A DNA stretch of 54,068 nucleotides, from contig NZ_SMKY01000028.1 in assembly GCF_004349235.1 (NCBI RefSeq), forward strand, positions 1-54,068, read 5' to 3'. The stretch comes from Actinomadura darangshiensis. Its GTDB lineage: Bacteria; Actinomycetota; Actinomycetes; Streptosporangiales; Streptosporangiaceae. Each line of letters starts with the position of its first letter. Position 1 is the first letter of the stretch. The notes below the pieces were generated by a model. It saw only the letters and a list, made by a program, of their open reading frames with translations, made no database searches and had not been told where the DNA came from. Made by a program: the position numbers and the translations under genes. Below are positions 39,996 to 48,505 of the stretch, piece after piece.

Positions 39996-42900
39996 ATGGT
40001 CTTCATCCGGGTGCTGGGCTCGTTCGCGACCGAGGTGAACGGCGAGGCCGTTCCCCTCGGCGGGCCGCGGCAGCGGAGCGTGCTGGCGTTGCTGGTGGCG
40101 GCGCGTGGGCAGGTCGTGCCGGTCGACCGGATGATCGAGGATCTGTGGCGCGGGGAGCCGCCCGCGCGGGCGCTGATGTCCTTGCAGGCCTACGTGTCCA
40201 ACCTGCGCCGGCTGCTGGAGCCCGCGCGCCCGCCGCGCACGCCGGCCCGGCTGCTGGTGAGCGCGTCGCCCGGCTACGCGCTGCGGCTGCCGCCGGAGGC
40301 GGTGGACGCGTGGCGGTTCGAGGACCTGCTCGACCAGGCCCGTACGGACACCGACCCGCGCGCCGCCCAGGCGCGGCTCGCCGAGGCGCTGGGGCTGTGG
40401 CAGGGACCGGCGTTCGCCGAGGTCGCCGACGAGCCGTGGGCCGCCGCCGAGACGGCCCGGCTGAACGAGCTGCGCCTGGTCGCCACCGAACTGCGCGTCG
40501 CGGCGGGTCTGCGGGTCGGCGACCCCGCCGCGGTGGTTCCCGAGGCCGAGCGGCTCACCCGCGACGAGCCGCTCCGCGAGGAAGGCTGGCGGCTGCACGC
40601 CCTGGCACTGTGGAGCAGCGGCCGCCAAGCCGACGCGCTGGCGACGCTCCGCCGCGCCCGCGGCATCCTCGCCGAGGAACTCGGGCTCGATCCCGGCCCG
40701 GACCTGACGGCGTTGGAGGAGGCGATCCTCACCCGGCGCACGGACGTCATGCGCGAGACCGTGCCACCGCCGGCCGCACCGCTGCCGCGGCCGACTCCGA
40801 TCATCGAGGCGCCGTTCGTCGGACGCGAGGCACAGCTGTCCGCCCTGGTCGCGGCGGCCGCCGAGGCCGCCGCCGACGGAACCCGCATCGCCCTCGTCAC
40901 CGGCGAGGCCGGGCTCGGCAAGTCGACGCTCCTGGAGCATCTGGGCAGGCGGCTCGAACGTGACGGATGGCTGGTCGCCGCCGGCCACTGCCCCGACGTC
41001 GACAGCGCGCCGCCCGCGTGGGCCTGGACCGAGGCGCTGAGAGCCGTCGCCGCGACCACGCTCCCAGGCGGGTTCGCGGACGACCTCGCGCCGCTGCTCA
41101 CCGACACCGAGCCGGTGAACGCCGACGCCACCGCTGGACGGTTCCGCCTGCGCCAAGCCGTGTGGAAATGGCTCGCGGCGGTCGCCGCGGAACGTCCGGT
41201 CGCCGTCGTGCTGGACGACCTGCACTGGGCGGACGCCGCCACGCTGGAGCTGCTCGGCGGCGGCCTCGGCACGCGGGCCCCGATCCTGGTCGTCGCCGCG
41301 TACCGCGCGGACGAGAGCGGGCACCTCACCGAAACGCTGGCCTCCCTCGCGCGCGCCGCGCCCCTCCGGCTGGCGCTGCCGGGGCTGAACGGCGAGGCCG
41401 TCGCGGAGCTCGTCCGGACCGAATGCGTGGCCGACGAGGAGACGATCGCCGGGATCGCCGAGCGCACCGGCGGCAACCCGTTCTACGTGCGCGAAAGCGC
41501 CCGGCTGCTGAACGGCGAAGGCGCACTGGTCGCCCTATCCGAGGTCCCCGAAGGCGTACGGGACGTCCTGCGCCGCCGGCTCGCGCGCCTGCCCGAGGGA
41601 GGCGTGTCCATTCTCCGGCTCGCCGCGGTCGCCGGCCGGGAAAGCCCGGTGGACGTCCTGGTCAAGGCGGCCGACACCGATGAGGACGGCGTGCTGGACG
41701 CGCTGGACGCGGGCGTCATCGCCGGGCTCCTCGACGAGCCCGGCGCAGGCCACATCCGCTTCGTCCACGCCCTCGTCAGGGACACCCTCGTCGCCGACGT
41801 CAGCAGGTTGCGCGCCACCCGGATGCACGCCCGGATCGCCGCCGCTCTCGAAGGCACCGGCGACATCGCCGCGCTGGCCCACCACTACGCGCGCGCCGGC
41901 TCACCGAAGGCCGTCGGCTACTGCGTCCAGGCCGCCGAGCTCGCCGAGGCCCGCTACGCCCACGACGTGGCGGCCGACCTCCTCACCGACGCCGTCACCA
42001 ACTCGACCGGACCGGACGAGCGCGTCGACCTGCTCGGCAGGCTGCTGCGCGCGCAGATCCGGGCGGGAGCCGTCGGAGCGGCCCGCGAGACACGCCGTGA
42101 AGCCGTGGAGTACGCGGAGTCGCTGGGCCGCGACGACCTGATGATCGCCGCATTCGCCGCCTGGACTGAGCCGACCGCCTGGCAGGCCCGTACGTACGGC
42201 ACGGTGGACCGGCCCGTCGTCGACCGCCTGAGCCGCCTGCTGAAGCGCGAACTGACCCCTTCGGTGCGGTCCCGGCTCCTGACGGCGTACGCCAACGAAC
42301 TGGTCGGCGAGGACGACCCGACCGTCATCGAGGCCGCGCAGGAGGCGCTCGACCTCGCCACCGGACCCCTCCTGCGGGCGGCGGCACTGGAGATCCTGGC
42401 CGAAGTCCACGGCGACGCGGAGCTCTGCCGGGAGCTCGTGAAGATCGGCACCGACCACGACCTGCCGGTCTACCGCGTCACCGGGCTGCTCAACCATGCC
42501 ACGGTCGCCGCCGCCGCCAACGACCCGGTGACCATGCGCCAGGTGACCAACGAGGCCCTGGAACTCGCACGCACCTACCGAATGCCCGAGGCGATCGCCG
42601 TCACCGAGATCACGCTGGCGGCCCTGGCGCTCATCGAAGGCCGGTCCGCCGACGCCGAACTCCTCTACACCAAGGCCGACGAGGGCATGCGCCGCATCGG
42701 ATCGGTGCACGCCGCAGGCTTTTTCCAACTCGCCCTGGCCACGATCTGGCTGAACGACGGCACGCTCGGAGCGCACCTGGACGATGTGCGCACCCTCCAC
42801 GCCGCGCTCGGCCCCATGACCACCGACCTGCTCGCACTCGCCCTGCACGCCAACGGCCTGGACACCGAAGCCCGCGAGGTCCGCGCGTCGACCGGCCCGA

Positions 42901-43205
42901 TCCGCCCCGACTTCTTCTTCACCTTCCTCACGACATTGCGCGCGATGGCCATCGTCGCTCTGGACGACCGCGACGCCGCCGAAGAGATCTACGCGACACT
43001 GCTCCCGCACCGCGACGGCCCCCCGGCGGGCGCCACGAGCCTGGCACTGGCGCTGCGCCCGGTCGCCCACACCCTCGGCGACCTGGCCGTCCTCCTCGGC
43101 CGCGACCGCGAGGCCGCCGCCCACTTCACCCAAGCCGCCGTCATCGCCGACCGATGGAACGCCCCCCACTGGGCCGCCGAGGCCCGGTCGCGAACGACCA
43201 CCTAG
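39996..43205 (+). CDS. SARP/BTAD-family regulator with AAA ATPase and TPR-like domain
   Basis: 1069 aa AfsR-type regulator. OmpR-like DNA-binding domain about 1-90 (VLGSFATEVNGEAVPLGGPR, VPVDRMIEDLWRGEPP), BTAD domain about 95-245 (LRVAAGLRVGDPAAVVPEAE, LDPGPDLTALEEAIL), ATPase with Walker A GEAGLGKST (about 303-311) and Walker B VAVVLDDLHWAD (about 400-410), then a long helical repeat region. ATG at 39996 opens the conserved VFIRVLGSF; the frame extends to 39906 but has no domain sequence there. Probably activates its own promoter and perhaps the divergent DUF4267/flavoprotein genes. Confidence 0.92.
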   Translation: MVFIRVLGSFATEVNGEAVPLGGPRQRSVLALLVAARGQVVPVDRMIEDLWRGEPPARALMSLQAYVSNLRRLLEPARPPRTPARLLVSASPGYALRLPPEAVDAWRFEDLLDQARTDTDPRAAQARLAEALGLWQGPAFAEVADEPWAAAETARLNELRLVATELRVAAGLRVGDPAAVVPEAERLTRDEPLREEGWRLHALALWSSGRQADALATLRRARGILAEELGLDPGPDLTALEEAILTRRTDVMRETVPPPAAPLPRPTPIIEAPFVGREAQLSALVAAAAEAAADGTRIALVTGEAGLGKSTLLEHLGRRLERDGWLVAAGHCPDVDSAPPAWAWTEALRAVAATTLPGGFADDLAPLLTDTEPVNADATAGRFRLRQAVWKWLAAVAAERPVAVVLDDLHWADAATLELLGGGLGTRAPILVVAAYRADESGHLTETLASLARAAPLRLALPGLNGEAVAELVRTECVADEETIAGIAERTGGNPFYVRESARLLNGEGALVALSEVPEGVRDVLRRRLARLPEGGVSILRLAAVAGRESPVDVLVKAADTDEDGVLDALDAGVIAGLLDEPGAGHIRFVHALVRDTLVADVSRLRATRMHARIAAALEGTGDIAALAHHYARAGSPKAVGYCVQAAELAEARYAHDVAADLLTDAVTNSTGPDERVDLLGRLLRAQIRAGAVGAARETRREAVEYAESLGRDDLMIAAFAAWTEPTAWQARTYGTVDRPVVDRLSRLLKRELTPSVRSRLLTAYANELVGEDDPTVIEAAQEALDLATGPLLRAAALEILAEVHGDAELCRELVKIGTDHDLPVYRVTGLLNHATVAAAANDPVTMRQVTNEALELARTYRMPEAIAVTEITLAALALIEGRSADAELLYTKADEGMRRIGSVHAAGFFQLALATIWLNDGTLGAHLDDVRTLHAALGPMTTDLLALALHANGLDTEAREVRASTGPIRPDFFFTFLTTLRAMAIVALDDRDAAEEIYATLLPHRDGPPAGATSLALALRPVAHTLGDLAVLLGRDREAAAHFTQAAVIADRWNAPHWAAEARSRTTT

Positions 43206-43281
43206 CCTCTGCCCGCGACGCCGTCGCTAGATTTCATCAACAGGAGCGTCCCCACGCCTCCGCAACCGTCATAGTGGGCAC

Positions 43282-44439
43282 ATGTTCTACGGCGCCCGGG
43301 ATCGCAAGGCCGCCAGGCTTGAGCGGAAAGTGGACAGGCTTGAGGGTAAAAGAGATGTGGCCGGCCTGGCGGCTTTGCTGGGACACCGCGACATTCTCGT
43401 CTACGGTCGGGCCCGTAAGGCCCTGCAAAGAATCGCCGATGACTCGCCGATCGACCCTTTCCTTAACGTTCTCCGTCGTTCGACCGGCGTCGCTCGCGCC
43501 GAGGTCATCGAAATACTGGGGAAGATCGGTGATCCTGCCGCCGTGCCGGTGCTGATTCCGTTGCTCGCCGACGTGGATCAGACCCTGCTTCCCATCGACT
43601 ACAGATTCGTCGGTGAGACGTTCAGTTCCGTCACCGCAAGCGCACTGGGAGGGATCGGGGGCCCAGCCGTCCGGGAAGCGTTGATCGACGCCCTGGCTGA
43701 CGAAGACTTTCCCGCATTGCGCGAACCGCTGCTGAGCGCCCTTGTGGTGGTCGCTGAACCGGATGTGGCCGCCGCACTCCTCGAATTGCTCCGGGACGGA
43801 CAGGCCGCGGCCTCCGCGCTCGGCCGTCTCAGCGGCCCGGTCGCCAGAACGGTGCTGATCGACGCACTCGAAGGTCGCAACTACCTGAGGGCGAGTTCCC
43901 CAGTGCTTCAGGCACTGATGGCGATGAGTGGGCCGGACACGGTCAACGCGCTGGCAGGGCTCGCGCGCGGCGACAGCAGGGAGCGTCGCGCCGCCTTTGC
44001 CTCGCTCGACCTCGACAGCGTCACGGGAACGGGCGGTGCGGAGGCGGTCGCAGCACTGCACGACGTGCTGGATCCGGACGGCGCGCTCAGAGCGACAGTG
44101 GAAGCGGACACGAGCAGCAGTACCACCGGCAGGACCCGAGGCGATGATGACGCCGCCGCACTGATCCGCTTGATCATCCACGATGGCCATACGGTGGTTC
44201 CGGGCGGCACCGTCTATCGGGACAGGGAAGCCATGACGGCTATGGAAGCCCTCGAAGTCCTTGTTGCCCAACGGGGCGACGATGTCCCCCGCTGGGTCCT
44301 CTACGCCGGTGCGACGCTCGACAACTTCGCGTATTGGTCTGAGATCGACGATGGGGAGCAGATCGGGATCAGAGTCAATGCGATCGAACTACGCCGACTC
44401 TGCCTCTCAGCCCTCCTTCACCCGGATAACGAGATCTAG
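43282..44439 (+). CDS. HEAT-repeat protein
   Basis: 385 aa alpha-solenoid: repeated helices such as DVAGLAALLGHRDILVYGRA, RAEVIEILGKIGDPAAVPVL and TASALGGIGGPAVREALIDA. The N-terminus is a charged helix (DRKAARLERKVDRLEGKRD). The C-terminal ~100 residues are not repeat-like (YRDREAMTAMEALEVLVAQR). No catalytic motif. Probably a protein-interaction scaffold. Codon choice is less GC-biased than its neighbours, which may mean later acquisition. 17 bp separate it from the convergent DinB gene. Confidence 0.82.
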   Translation: MFYGARDRKAARLERKVDRLEGKRDVAGLAALLGHRDILVYGRARKALQRIADDSPIDPFLNVLRRSTGVARAEVIEILGKIGDPAAVPVLIPLLADVDQTLLPIDYRFVGETFSSVTASALGGIGGPAVREALIDALADEDFPALREPLLSALVVVAEPDVAAALLELLRDGQAAASALGRLSGPVARTVLIDALEGRNYLRASSPVLQALMAMSGPDTVNALAGLARGDSRERRAAFASLDLDSVTGTGGAEAVAALHDVLDPDGALRATVEADTSSSTTGRTRGDDDAAALIRLIIHDGHTVVPGGTVYRDREAMTAMEALEVLVAQRGDDVPRWVLYAGATLDNFAYWSEIDDGEQIGIRVNAIELRRLCLSALLHPDNEI

Positions 44440-44456
44440 ATACGACTCCAAGGAGT

Positions 44457-44948
44457 TCAGCGGCCGGTTGCGCCGTCGAGTTGTTCTCGCAGGATGTCCG
44501 CGTGTCCGGCGTGGCGTGCGGTCTCCTCGATCAGATGGACCAGCGTCCAGCGTCGGGACGGCCCCGGGCCGCCGCCCTTGCCCAGACGGGGACCCGGTTC
44601 GGTCAGGTCGTCCCACGAAGCGATCGCCTTGTTGGCTGTGGCGTTCGTCTCCCGGTAGGCGGCGAGGATGGATTCCGTTGAGTCGCCTTCGGACGGGACG
44701 AACGTGGCTTGCCAGTCCGTGACGTCCTCACCGAGCAGCCAGGACCGTTCGACGTAAGTGAGGTGCTTGACCAGTCCGAGCAGGTTCGTCCCGGACGGGA
44801 CGCCGGGCGCCTTGGCCCGAGCTTCGGGCACCCCCTCGGCCTTGGCTGCGACGGCGGTGCGCAGATAGTCGAGGAAGCCGGCGAGCACATCCTTCTCGCC
44901 GGGCCCGGTCGCCGGCGGCCCGGTGTCGCGTTTCCTTCTCGTGCTCAT
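44457..44948 (-). CDS. DinB-family (DUF664) protein
   Basis: 163 aa four-helix bundle with the usual metal-ligand histidines: LGLVKHLTYVERSWLLGEDV, WTLVHLIEETARHAGHADIL. Members are thought to be thiol-dependent metalloenzymes; the biological role is not predictable. The ATG at 44948 (MSTRRKRDTG) has AGGAGA upstream; a longer frame to 45017 is less likely. Confidence 0.87.
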   Translation of the reverse strand: MSTRRKRDTGPPATGPGEKDVLAGFLDYLRTAVAAKAEGVPEARAKAPGVPSGTNLLGLVKHLTYVERSWLLGEDVTDWQATFVPSEGDSTESILAAYRETNATANKAIASWDDLTEPGPRLGKGGGPGPSRRWTLVHLIEETARHAGHADILREQLDGATGR

Positions 44949-45041
44949 GGTCTCCTCGCTCGGTCGGTGAGGACCACGGTGACGTGAGCCGCCGTGGACC
45001 GCACGAAAGTTTGCCACTCTGGCAAGTCCAAGCGCTTTCGG

Positions 45042-45581
45042 TCAGCGGTGGGCGCGCGTTTCGAGGATGAGCTGGATGAGGGCGTCCGGGTCGGGCGCGT
45101 TGACGATCTCCCATTGCGTTCCGCCGGAGAGGATGGCCCACCACTCCTTGGTGTAGGCGCCCCACCAGCAGACGACGCCTTCGAAGCGCTCGCGCAGCTC
45201 AGCGATCGTGTGCGCGTGGGACGGGTCTGGATCGGCCAAGGGAGTGGGACGCGGGGACTTCGAGGCTTCTCGAAGGCGCGTGCGGGCGGCGAGGGCGGCC
45301 GTCACGTACGGGATCAGGATCCGGGTGATCCGCTCGGCCGCGCGGATCGGCTTGGTGTGCGGGGCCAGATCCTCGCCCGTGCTCGACCGGTACCACCAGA
45401 TACCGGACGTCGCTCCGGGGGCGAGCGTGATGCTCTCCCCGAACTCCGGAACGTCCGGATCGAACACGCGGAGAAGCGGGTGCGGCCCGTCATAGAGCGG
45501 AACGGCCCTCCAGCCCTCCCGGACGATTTCCTGTGCAAGCCGGTCGAGATGGACCGTAATGGACGAAAGCGGGACGCTCAT
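45042..45581 (-). CDS. Uncharacterised protein
   Basis: 179 aa, no signal peptide or membrane helix. N-terminal half has a compact alpha/beta pattern (VPLYDGPHPLLRVFDPDVPE, GIWWYRSSTGEDLAPH). C-terminal half has RFEGVVCWWGAYTKEWWAIL, rich in Trp. I recall such tandem half-proteins as common actinobacterial hypotheticals, but give no function. Followed by a gene remnant, so it sits in an eroded region. Confidence 0.7.
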   Translation of the reverse strand: MSVPLSSITVHLDRLAQEIVREGWRAVPLYDGPHPLLRVFDPDVPEFGESITLAPGATSGIWWYRSSTGEDLAPHTKPIRAAERITRILIPYVTAALAARTRLREASKSPRPTPLADPDPSHAHTIAELRERFEGVVCWWGAYTKEWWAILSGGTQWEIVNAPDPDALIQLILETRAHR

Positions 45582-45653
45582 TTACCAGCGCACCCACTTA
45601 CCGGGTTCGGACGTCGTGCGCGTGGACGCGCGACTGAGTTCGTTAGTGAGCGC

Positions 45654-45803
45654 CTAGCCACGCCGCCGGTACGCCGGGTCGGTGACCACGCCCATCACGT
45701 GTCCGATCTTGCCCTTACGCCGGTGGGGACTGGGCAGCCATTGCCCGATACCACAGGCTGCAAGACCCTCGTTGCCGCCTTCAGCTTGTCGTGCACGTGC
45801 CAT
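45654..45803 (-). pseudogene. Truncated GNAT acetyltransferase
   Basis: A 49-codon frame (ATG at 45803) contains AACGIGQWLPSPHRRKGKIG then HVMGVVTDPAYRRRG and a stop. The VTDPAYRRRG segment is the GNAT acetyl-CoA-binding motif A (Q/RxxGxG/A), but translation stops in the middle of it, and both the N-terminal and C-terminal parts of a normal ~150-aa enzyme are missing. The flanks 45582-45653 and 45804-46010 show no supported gene. Confidence 0.55.
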
Positions 45804-46010
45804 GCAGCGACTCCATAGGCCCCGTCGGGCTTGGCACGGGGGCGGCTCCGCGTCTGCGCCTCAGGCTGCGAGTATTGCGTGGGCCAGGCGTGGCGGCCCT
45901 CGACCTGCGGCTGCCGGCGCGCTCCCGGCGTGCGATACGGAATGACGCCTGCCACTGTCACGGTCTGGCTGGACCGCCGTCGCCACTCGTCGCGCCGAGA
46001 CCGACGGGGT

Positions 46011-46040
46011 TTGATCAAGGTCTCGTTCGAGACCTACACT
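46011..46040 (+). promoter_or_regulatory. Promoter with an 18-bp palindrome, leaderless start
   Basis: TTGATC (46011-46016) and TACACT (46035-46040) with 18 bp between. The perfect dyad AGGTCTCG-TT-CGAGACCT occupies 46018-46035. Expected transcription start, about 7 nt after the -10, coincides with ATG 46047. Confidence 0.62.
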
Positions 46041-46046
46041 CCGGCG

Positions 46047-46484
46047 ATGGCGTGGAACATAGAGGTGGCTGCCGTCCGAACGGCCGACCTGATCGATGCG
46101 GTGCCCGACGTCTTCGGCCCGGCGGGCACCACGATGGGTTTCGAGGATGCGACTTCTGGGAGACGATACGGCGACCTGTGCGTTGCAAAGGTCGGCGACT
46201 GGGTCATCGTGATTGACGTTGCCTGCAGGCTGTCCGGGAATCACGACTACTTGGCGGCGGCCTCGGCGTCGACCGACCTGCACCTGGTGCGGATCGCAGA
46301 TCAGCCGATCGCACTGCACTACCGCGGCGGTCAGTTGATGACGGAGATGCGGGGCGGCGAGATGCTGCCCGACGAAGATCACGATGGCGAGTCCGTGGCG
46401 ATGGACCACCTGCAGGAGAACACCGGCCTGAGCTTGGACGAGGACCTGTGGGGCGCGAAGTTCACACTCTTCGTCCTTGACTGA
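46047..46484 (+). CDS. Uncharacterised protein, possibly DUF6461-like
   Basis: 145 aa acidic soluble protein: GFEDATSGRRYGDLCVAKVG, DWVIVIDVACRLSGNHDYLA, DLHLVRIADQPIALHYRGG, and a C-terminal LSLDEDLWGAKFTLFVLD. Alternating beta-strand segments are seen. Tentatively similar to DUF6461 proteins of actinobacteria. Start 46047 is supported by the leaderless-type promoter; longer upstream frames have no ribosome site. Confidence 0.68.
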   Translation: MAWNIEVAAVRTADLIDAVPDVFGPAGTTMGFEDATSGRRYGDLCVAKVGDWVIVIDVACRLSGNHDYLAAASASTDLHLVRIADQPIALHYRGGQLMTEMRGGEMLPDEDHDGESVAMDHLQENTGLSLDEDLWGAKFTLFVLD

Positions 46485-46589
46485 CCCGGGCCGGTCCCGG
46501 TTCACCCACCGGCCCGGAAGGGGAGTACGTACCCGACGGCATCGCAGTACCCCGGGGCGCTCGCGGTGCCGCAAGGGCACCGGACGTGA

Positions 46590-46688
46590 CCGCGGGCCCA
46601 CTACACGCACAGCGCCTCGGTCGTCCTCGGTGCGGATCTTTCCATTCCCGAGCCGCTCGCGGGCGTCCTGTCCACGCAGGAGTTCTGA
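46590..46688 (+). pseudogene. Possible Uma2-family endonuclease C-terminal remnant
   Basis: Following an in-frame stop, 32 codons read HYTHSASVVLGADLSIPEPL then AGVLSTQEF and stop. The pattern (short strand, then L.IPEP, then hydrophobic strand and terminal stop) resembles the last two strands of Uma2 proteins. There is no start codon or upstream domain. Recognition is by eye and weak. Confidence 0.3.
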
Positions 46689-46717
46689 CCGCCCCACTGT
46701 CGGACCTGCTCTTCACA

Positions 46718-47557
46718 TCATGAATCCGGGATTTTCGGTGGGTGGCGGGAGATCCGGAAAGCTCCTGACCCGTAGAACTTCCGGTCGATGGCGTCGTCGG
46801 GCAGGGCGTAACGCAGTTCCTCGGCCCGGACGCAGACCCGCCACAACTGCTCGGCGGACAGGCGTCGGACGTCCCAGATCAGGGCCGCCGCGTCTGCGGC
46901 CGCAGGGTCATCGGGGGGCGACCCGTCCGGCAATGGGATGTCGTAGATCGCGGCGAGATCACCGGCGGAGACGTCGATCAGGGTGGACAGATCGGCCAGC
47001 CTGCCCGGGGTCAGTTCGACCTTGCCCCCTCCGATCATCACGACTGTGCTCGCGGACACGTACATGCGGCCGTTGGAGCACCCCGCAAGAGCCCTAGCCG
47101 CATCGCCTATGTCCAGATTCCGGTTCGCGTACAGCATGTTCGCGATCAGGGCACAGAATCCCACCTCACTTGGGTCGAACCATTTCCGTGGCACGTACGG
47201 TTGCCGTCGCCGCTCCTGCGGTAGTTCTCGCACCAGTCGGCGCAACTCGGATCGCTGGTTCGCCGGAAGGCATAACGCATAGTCCACCAAGCGGCTGATA
47301 TACCGCCTGGCGGACGCGTCCAGGGGGGCCAAGTCGTCCGGCACCTTCTGACCGGCCATCGCGAACAGGTCCGCCGTATGCAGGTCCAATGCCGGAGCCA
47401 GCGCCCTGAGTAACTCAGAGCCGGGCCGGAGGCCGTCGACGACATTTCGCAGTTCAGTGTCGGAGACCCCAGCAGCCTGCGACAGCGAATCGACATCTAC
47501 CTGTCGATGGCCGAGCAGCCGCTCCAGAAGCACACCGAAAGGGGGAAACTCCATCAT
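46718..47557 (-). CDS. HTH (XRE-like) transcriptional regulator, two helix-turn-helix segments
   Basis: 279 aa. N-terminal XRE-like region LERLLGHRQVDVDSLSQAAG then VSDTELRNVVDGLRPGSELL, a middle helical domain, then a second HTH-like stretch about residues 150-205 (SASTVVMIGGGKVELTPGRL then ADLSTLIDVSAGDLAAIYDI). Two adjacent ATGs (MME); a -10-like TAGCCT nine bases before the second favours a leaderless MEF start at 47554. Targets unknown; it is divergent from the zinc-finger-like gene. Confidence 0.75.
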   Translation of the reverse strand: MMEFPPFGVLLERLLGHRQVDVDSLSQAAGVSDTELRNVVDGLRPGSELLRALAPALDLHTADLFAMAGQKVPDDLAPLDASARRYISRLVDYALCLPANQRSELRRLVRELPQERRRQPYVPRKWFDPSEVGFCALIANMLYANRNLDIGDAARALAGCSNGRMYVSASTVVMIGGGKVELTPGRLADLSTLIDVSAGDLAAIYDIPLPDGSPPDDPAAADAAALIWDVRRLSAEQLWRVCVRAEELRYALPDDAIDRKFYGSGAFRISRHPPKIPDS

Positions 47558-47653
47558 CTCAGGCTACGCATCTCGCCGCCGCCTGTCGTGTTCCACGGGG
47601 TCGCCTTATGATCTACGTCGAACTGGAATGCGAGTGGCGTCGAGGCTGGACCG

Positions 47654-48484
47654 GTGGGTGGGCTTGTGACGAGGTGGACGCAGGAGCTGCTTGACGAGGC
47701 GCAGGCACTGGCGCAGGCGAGCAGGTACAGGTCGGCGCTGGGCAAGCTGCTGGTGATCCTCGACGTCTATCCCGATCAGCCCGAGACTCTCAAGTTGGCC
47801 AGTAGCGTGGTCCGGCTCGGTTCGCGGCGTACGACGGACGCGGCCCCCGGCGAAGCGCTGGAACCGCAGCATCTGTTCGACAGCCGTCTCGACCCGGTCT
47901 TCTGCTCATGCGACGCACCAGGGTGCGAGGTGTCTTGGGTGAGCGCCCACCACATGCTGGAGGACTACGCCGGCGCCACGATCACCAATCCGCTCGGTGC
48001 CCGGTGCCCGTCCTGCGACCTCACCCTCTGCCGGAGGCATCTGCCGATCGGGGAGTCCGGCCTTGCCGGTGACTGCGAGCGGTGCGGCGCTCTCCTGGAC
48101 GCGGCACCTCCGCCGAACGGCCGGGAGACCAACCAGACCCCGCGCCTGAACAAGCGGCTGGTGGACGTGATCGTCCTGGTGGAGGGGAAGCGGCCCCCGG
48201 CCGCCGACTTCCTCACCGAACTATGCGGGAACGTGATGCCCGACGTGTTCGAGGACGCCCCGCACATCCACGGCCTCAACGAGCGGAAGTTCAAGGGGGA
48301 CGGCTACGACCTCGGCCTGATCGCCGCGTTCACGGCCGACGACGCGTACGGAACAGACGACTACGACGTGCGTGTCTATCCCGGTCACCAGGCCGGGCGG
48401 CGGAACCGGCGGTGGGTGATCGTGAAGATCTTCGAGAACCGCCCCAAGCACGTCGACCCGCACAATCCCGCAACCGGCGCTTGA
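47654..48484 (+). CDS. Uncharacterised Cys-rich, probable zinc-binding protein
   Basis: 276 aa. Residues 8-58 look like one or two TPR helices (LLDEAQALAQASRYRSALGK then LLVILDVYP). Residues 84-144 contain eight cysteines (84, 86, 91, 118, 121, 126, 141, 144) plus His129 in CPSCDLTLCRRHLP and CERCGALLD, indicating two zinc sites. The C-terminal 110 residues form an alpha/beta domain with VDVIVLVEGKRPPAADFLTE and end in VIVKIFENRPKHV. I do not recognise a family. GTG at 47654, or GTG 47666 as an alternative. Convergent with the CHAT gene. Confidence 0.72.
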   Translation: MGGLVTRWTQELLDEAQALAQASRYRSALGKLLVILDVYPDQPETLKLASSVVRLGSRRTTDAAPGEALEPQHLFDSRLDPVFCSCDAPGCEVSWVSAHHMLEDYAGATITNPLGARCPSCDLTLCRRHLPIGESGLAGDCERCGALLDAAPPPNGRETNQTPRLNKRLVDVIVLVEGKRPPAADFLTELCGNVMPDVFEDAPHIHGLNERKFKGDGYDLGLIAAFTADDAYGTDDYDVRVYPGHQAGRRNRRWVIVKIFENRPKHVDPHNPATGA

Positions 48485-48505
48485 AGGCATGCGCTCCCGG
48501 TGCAG

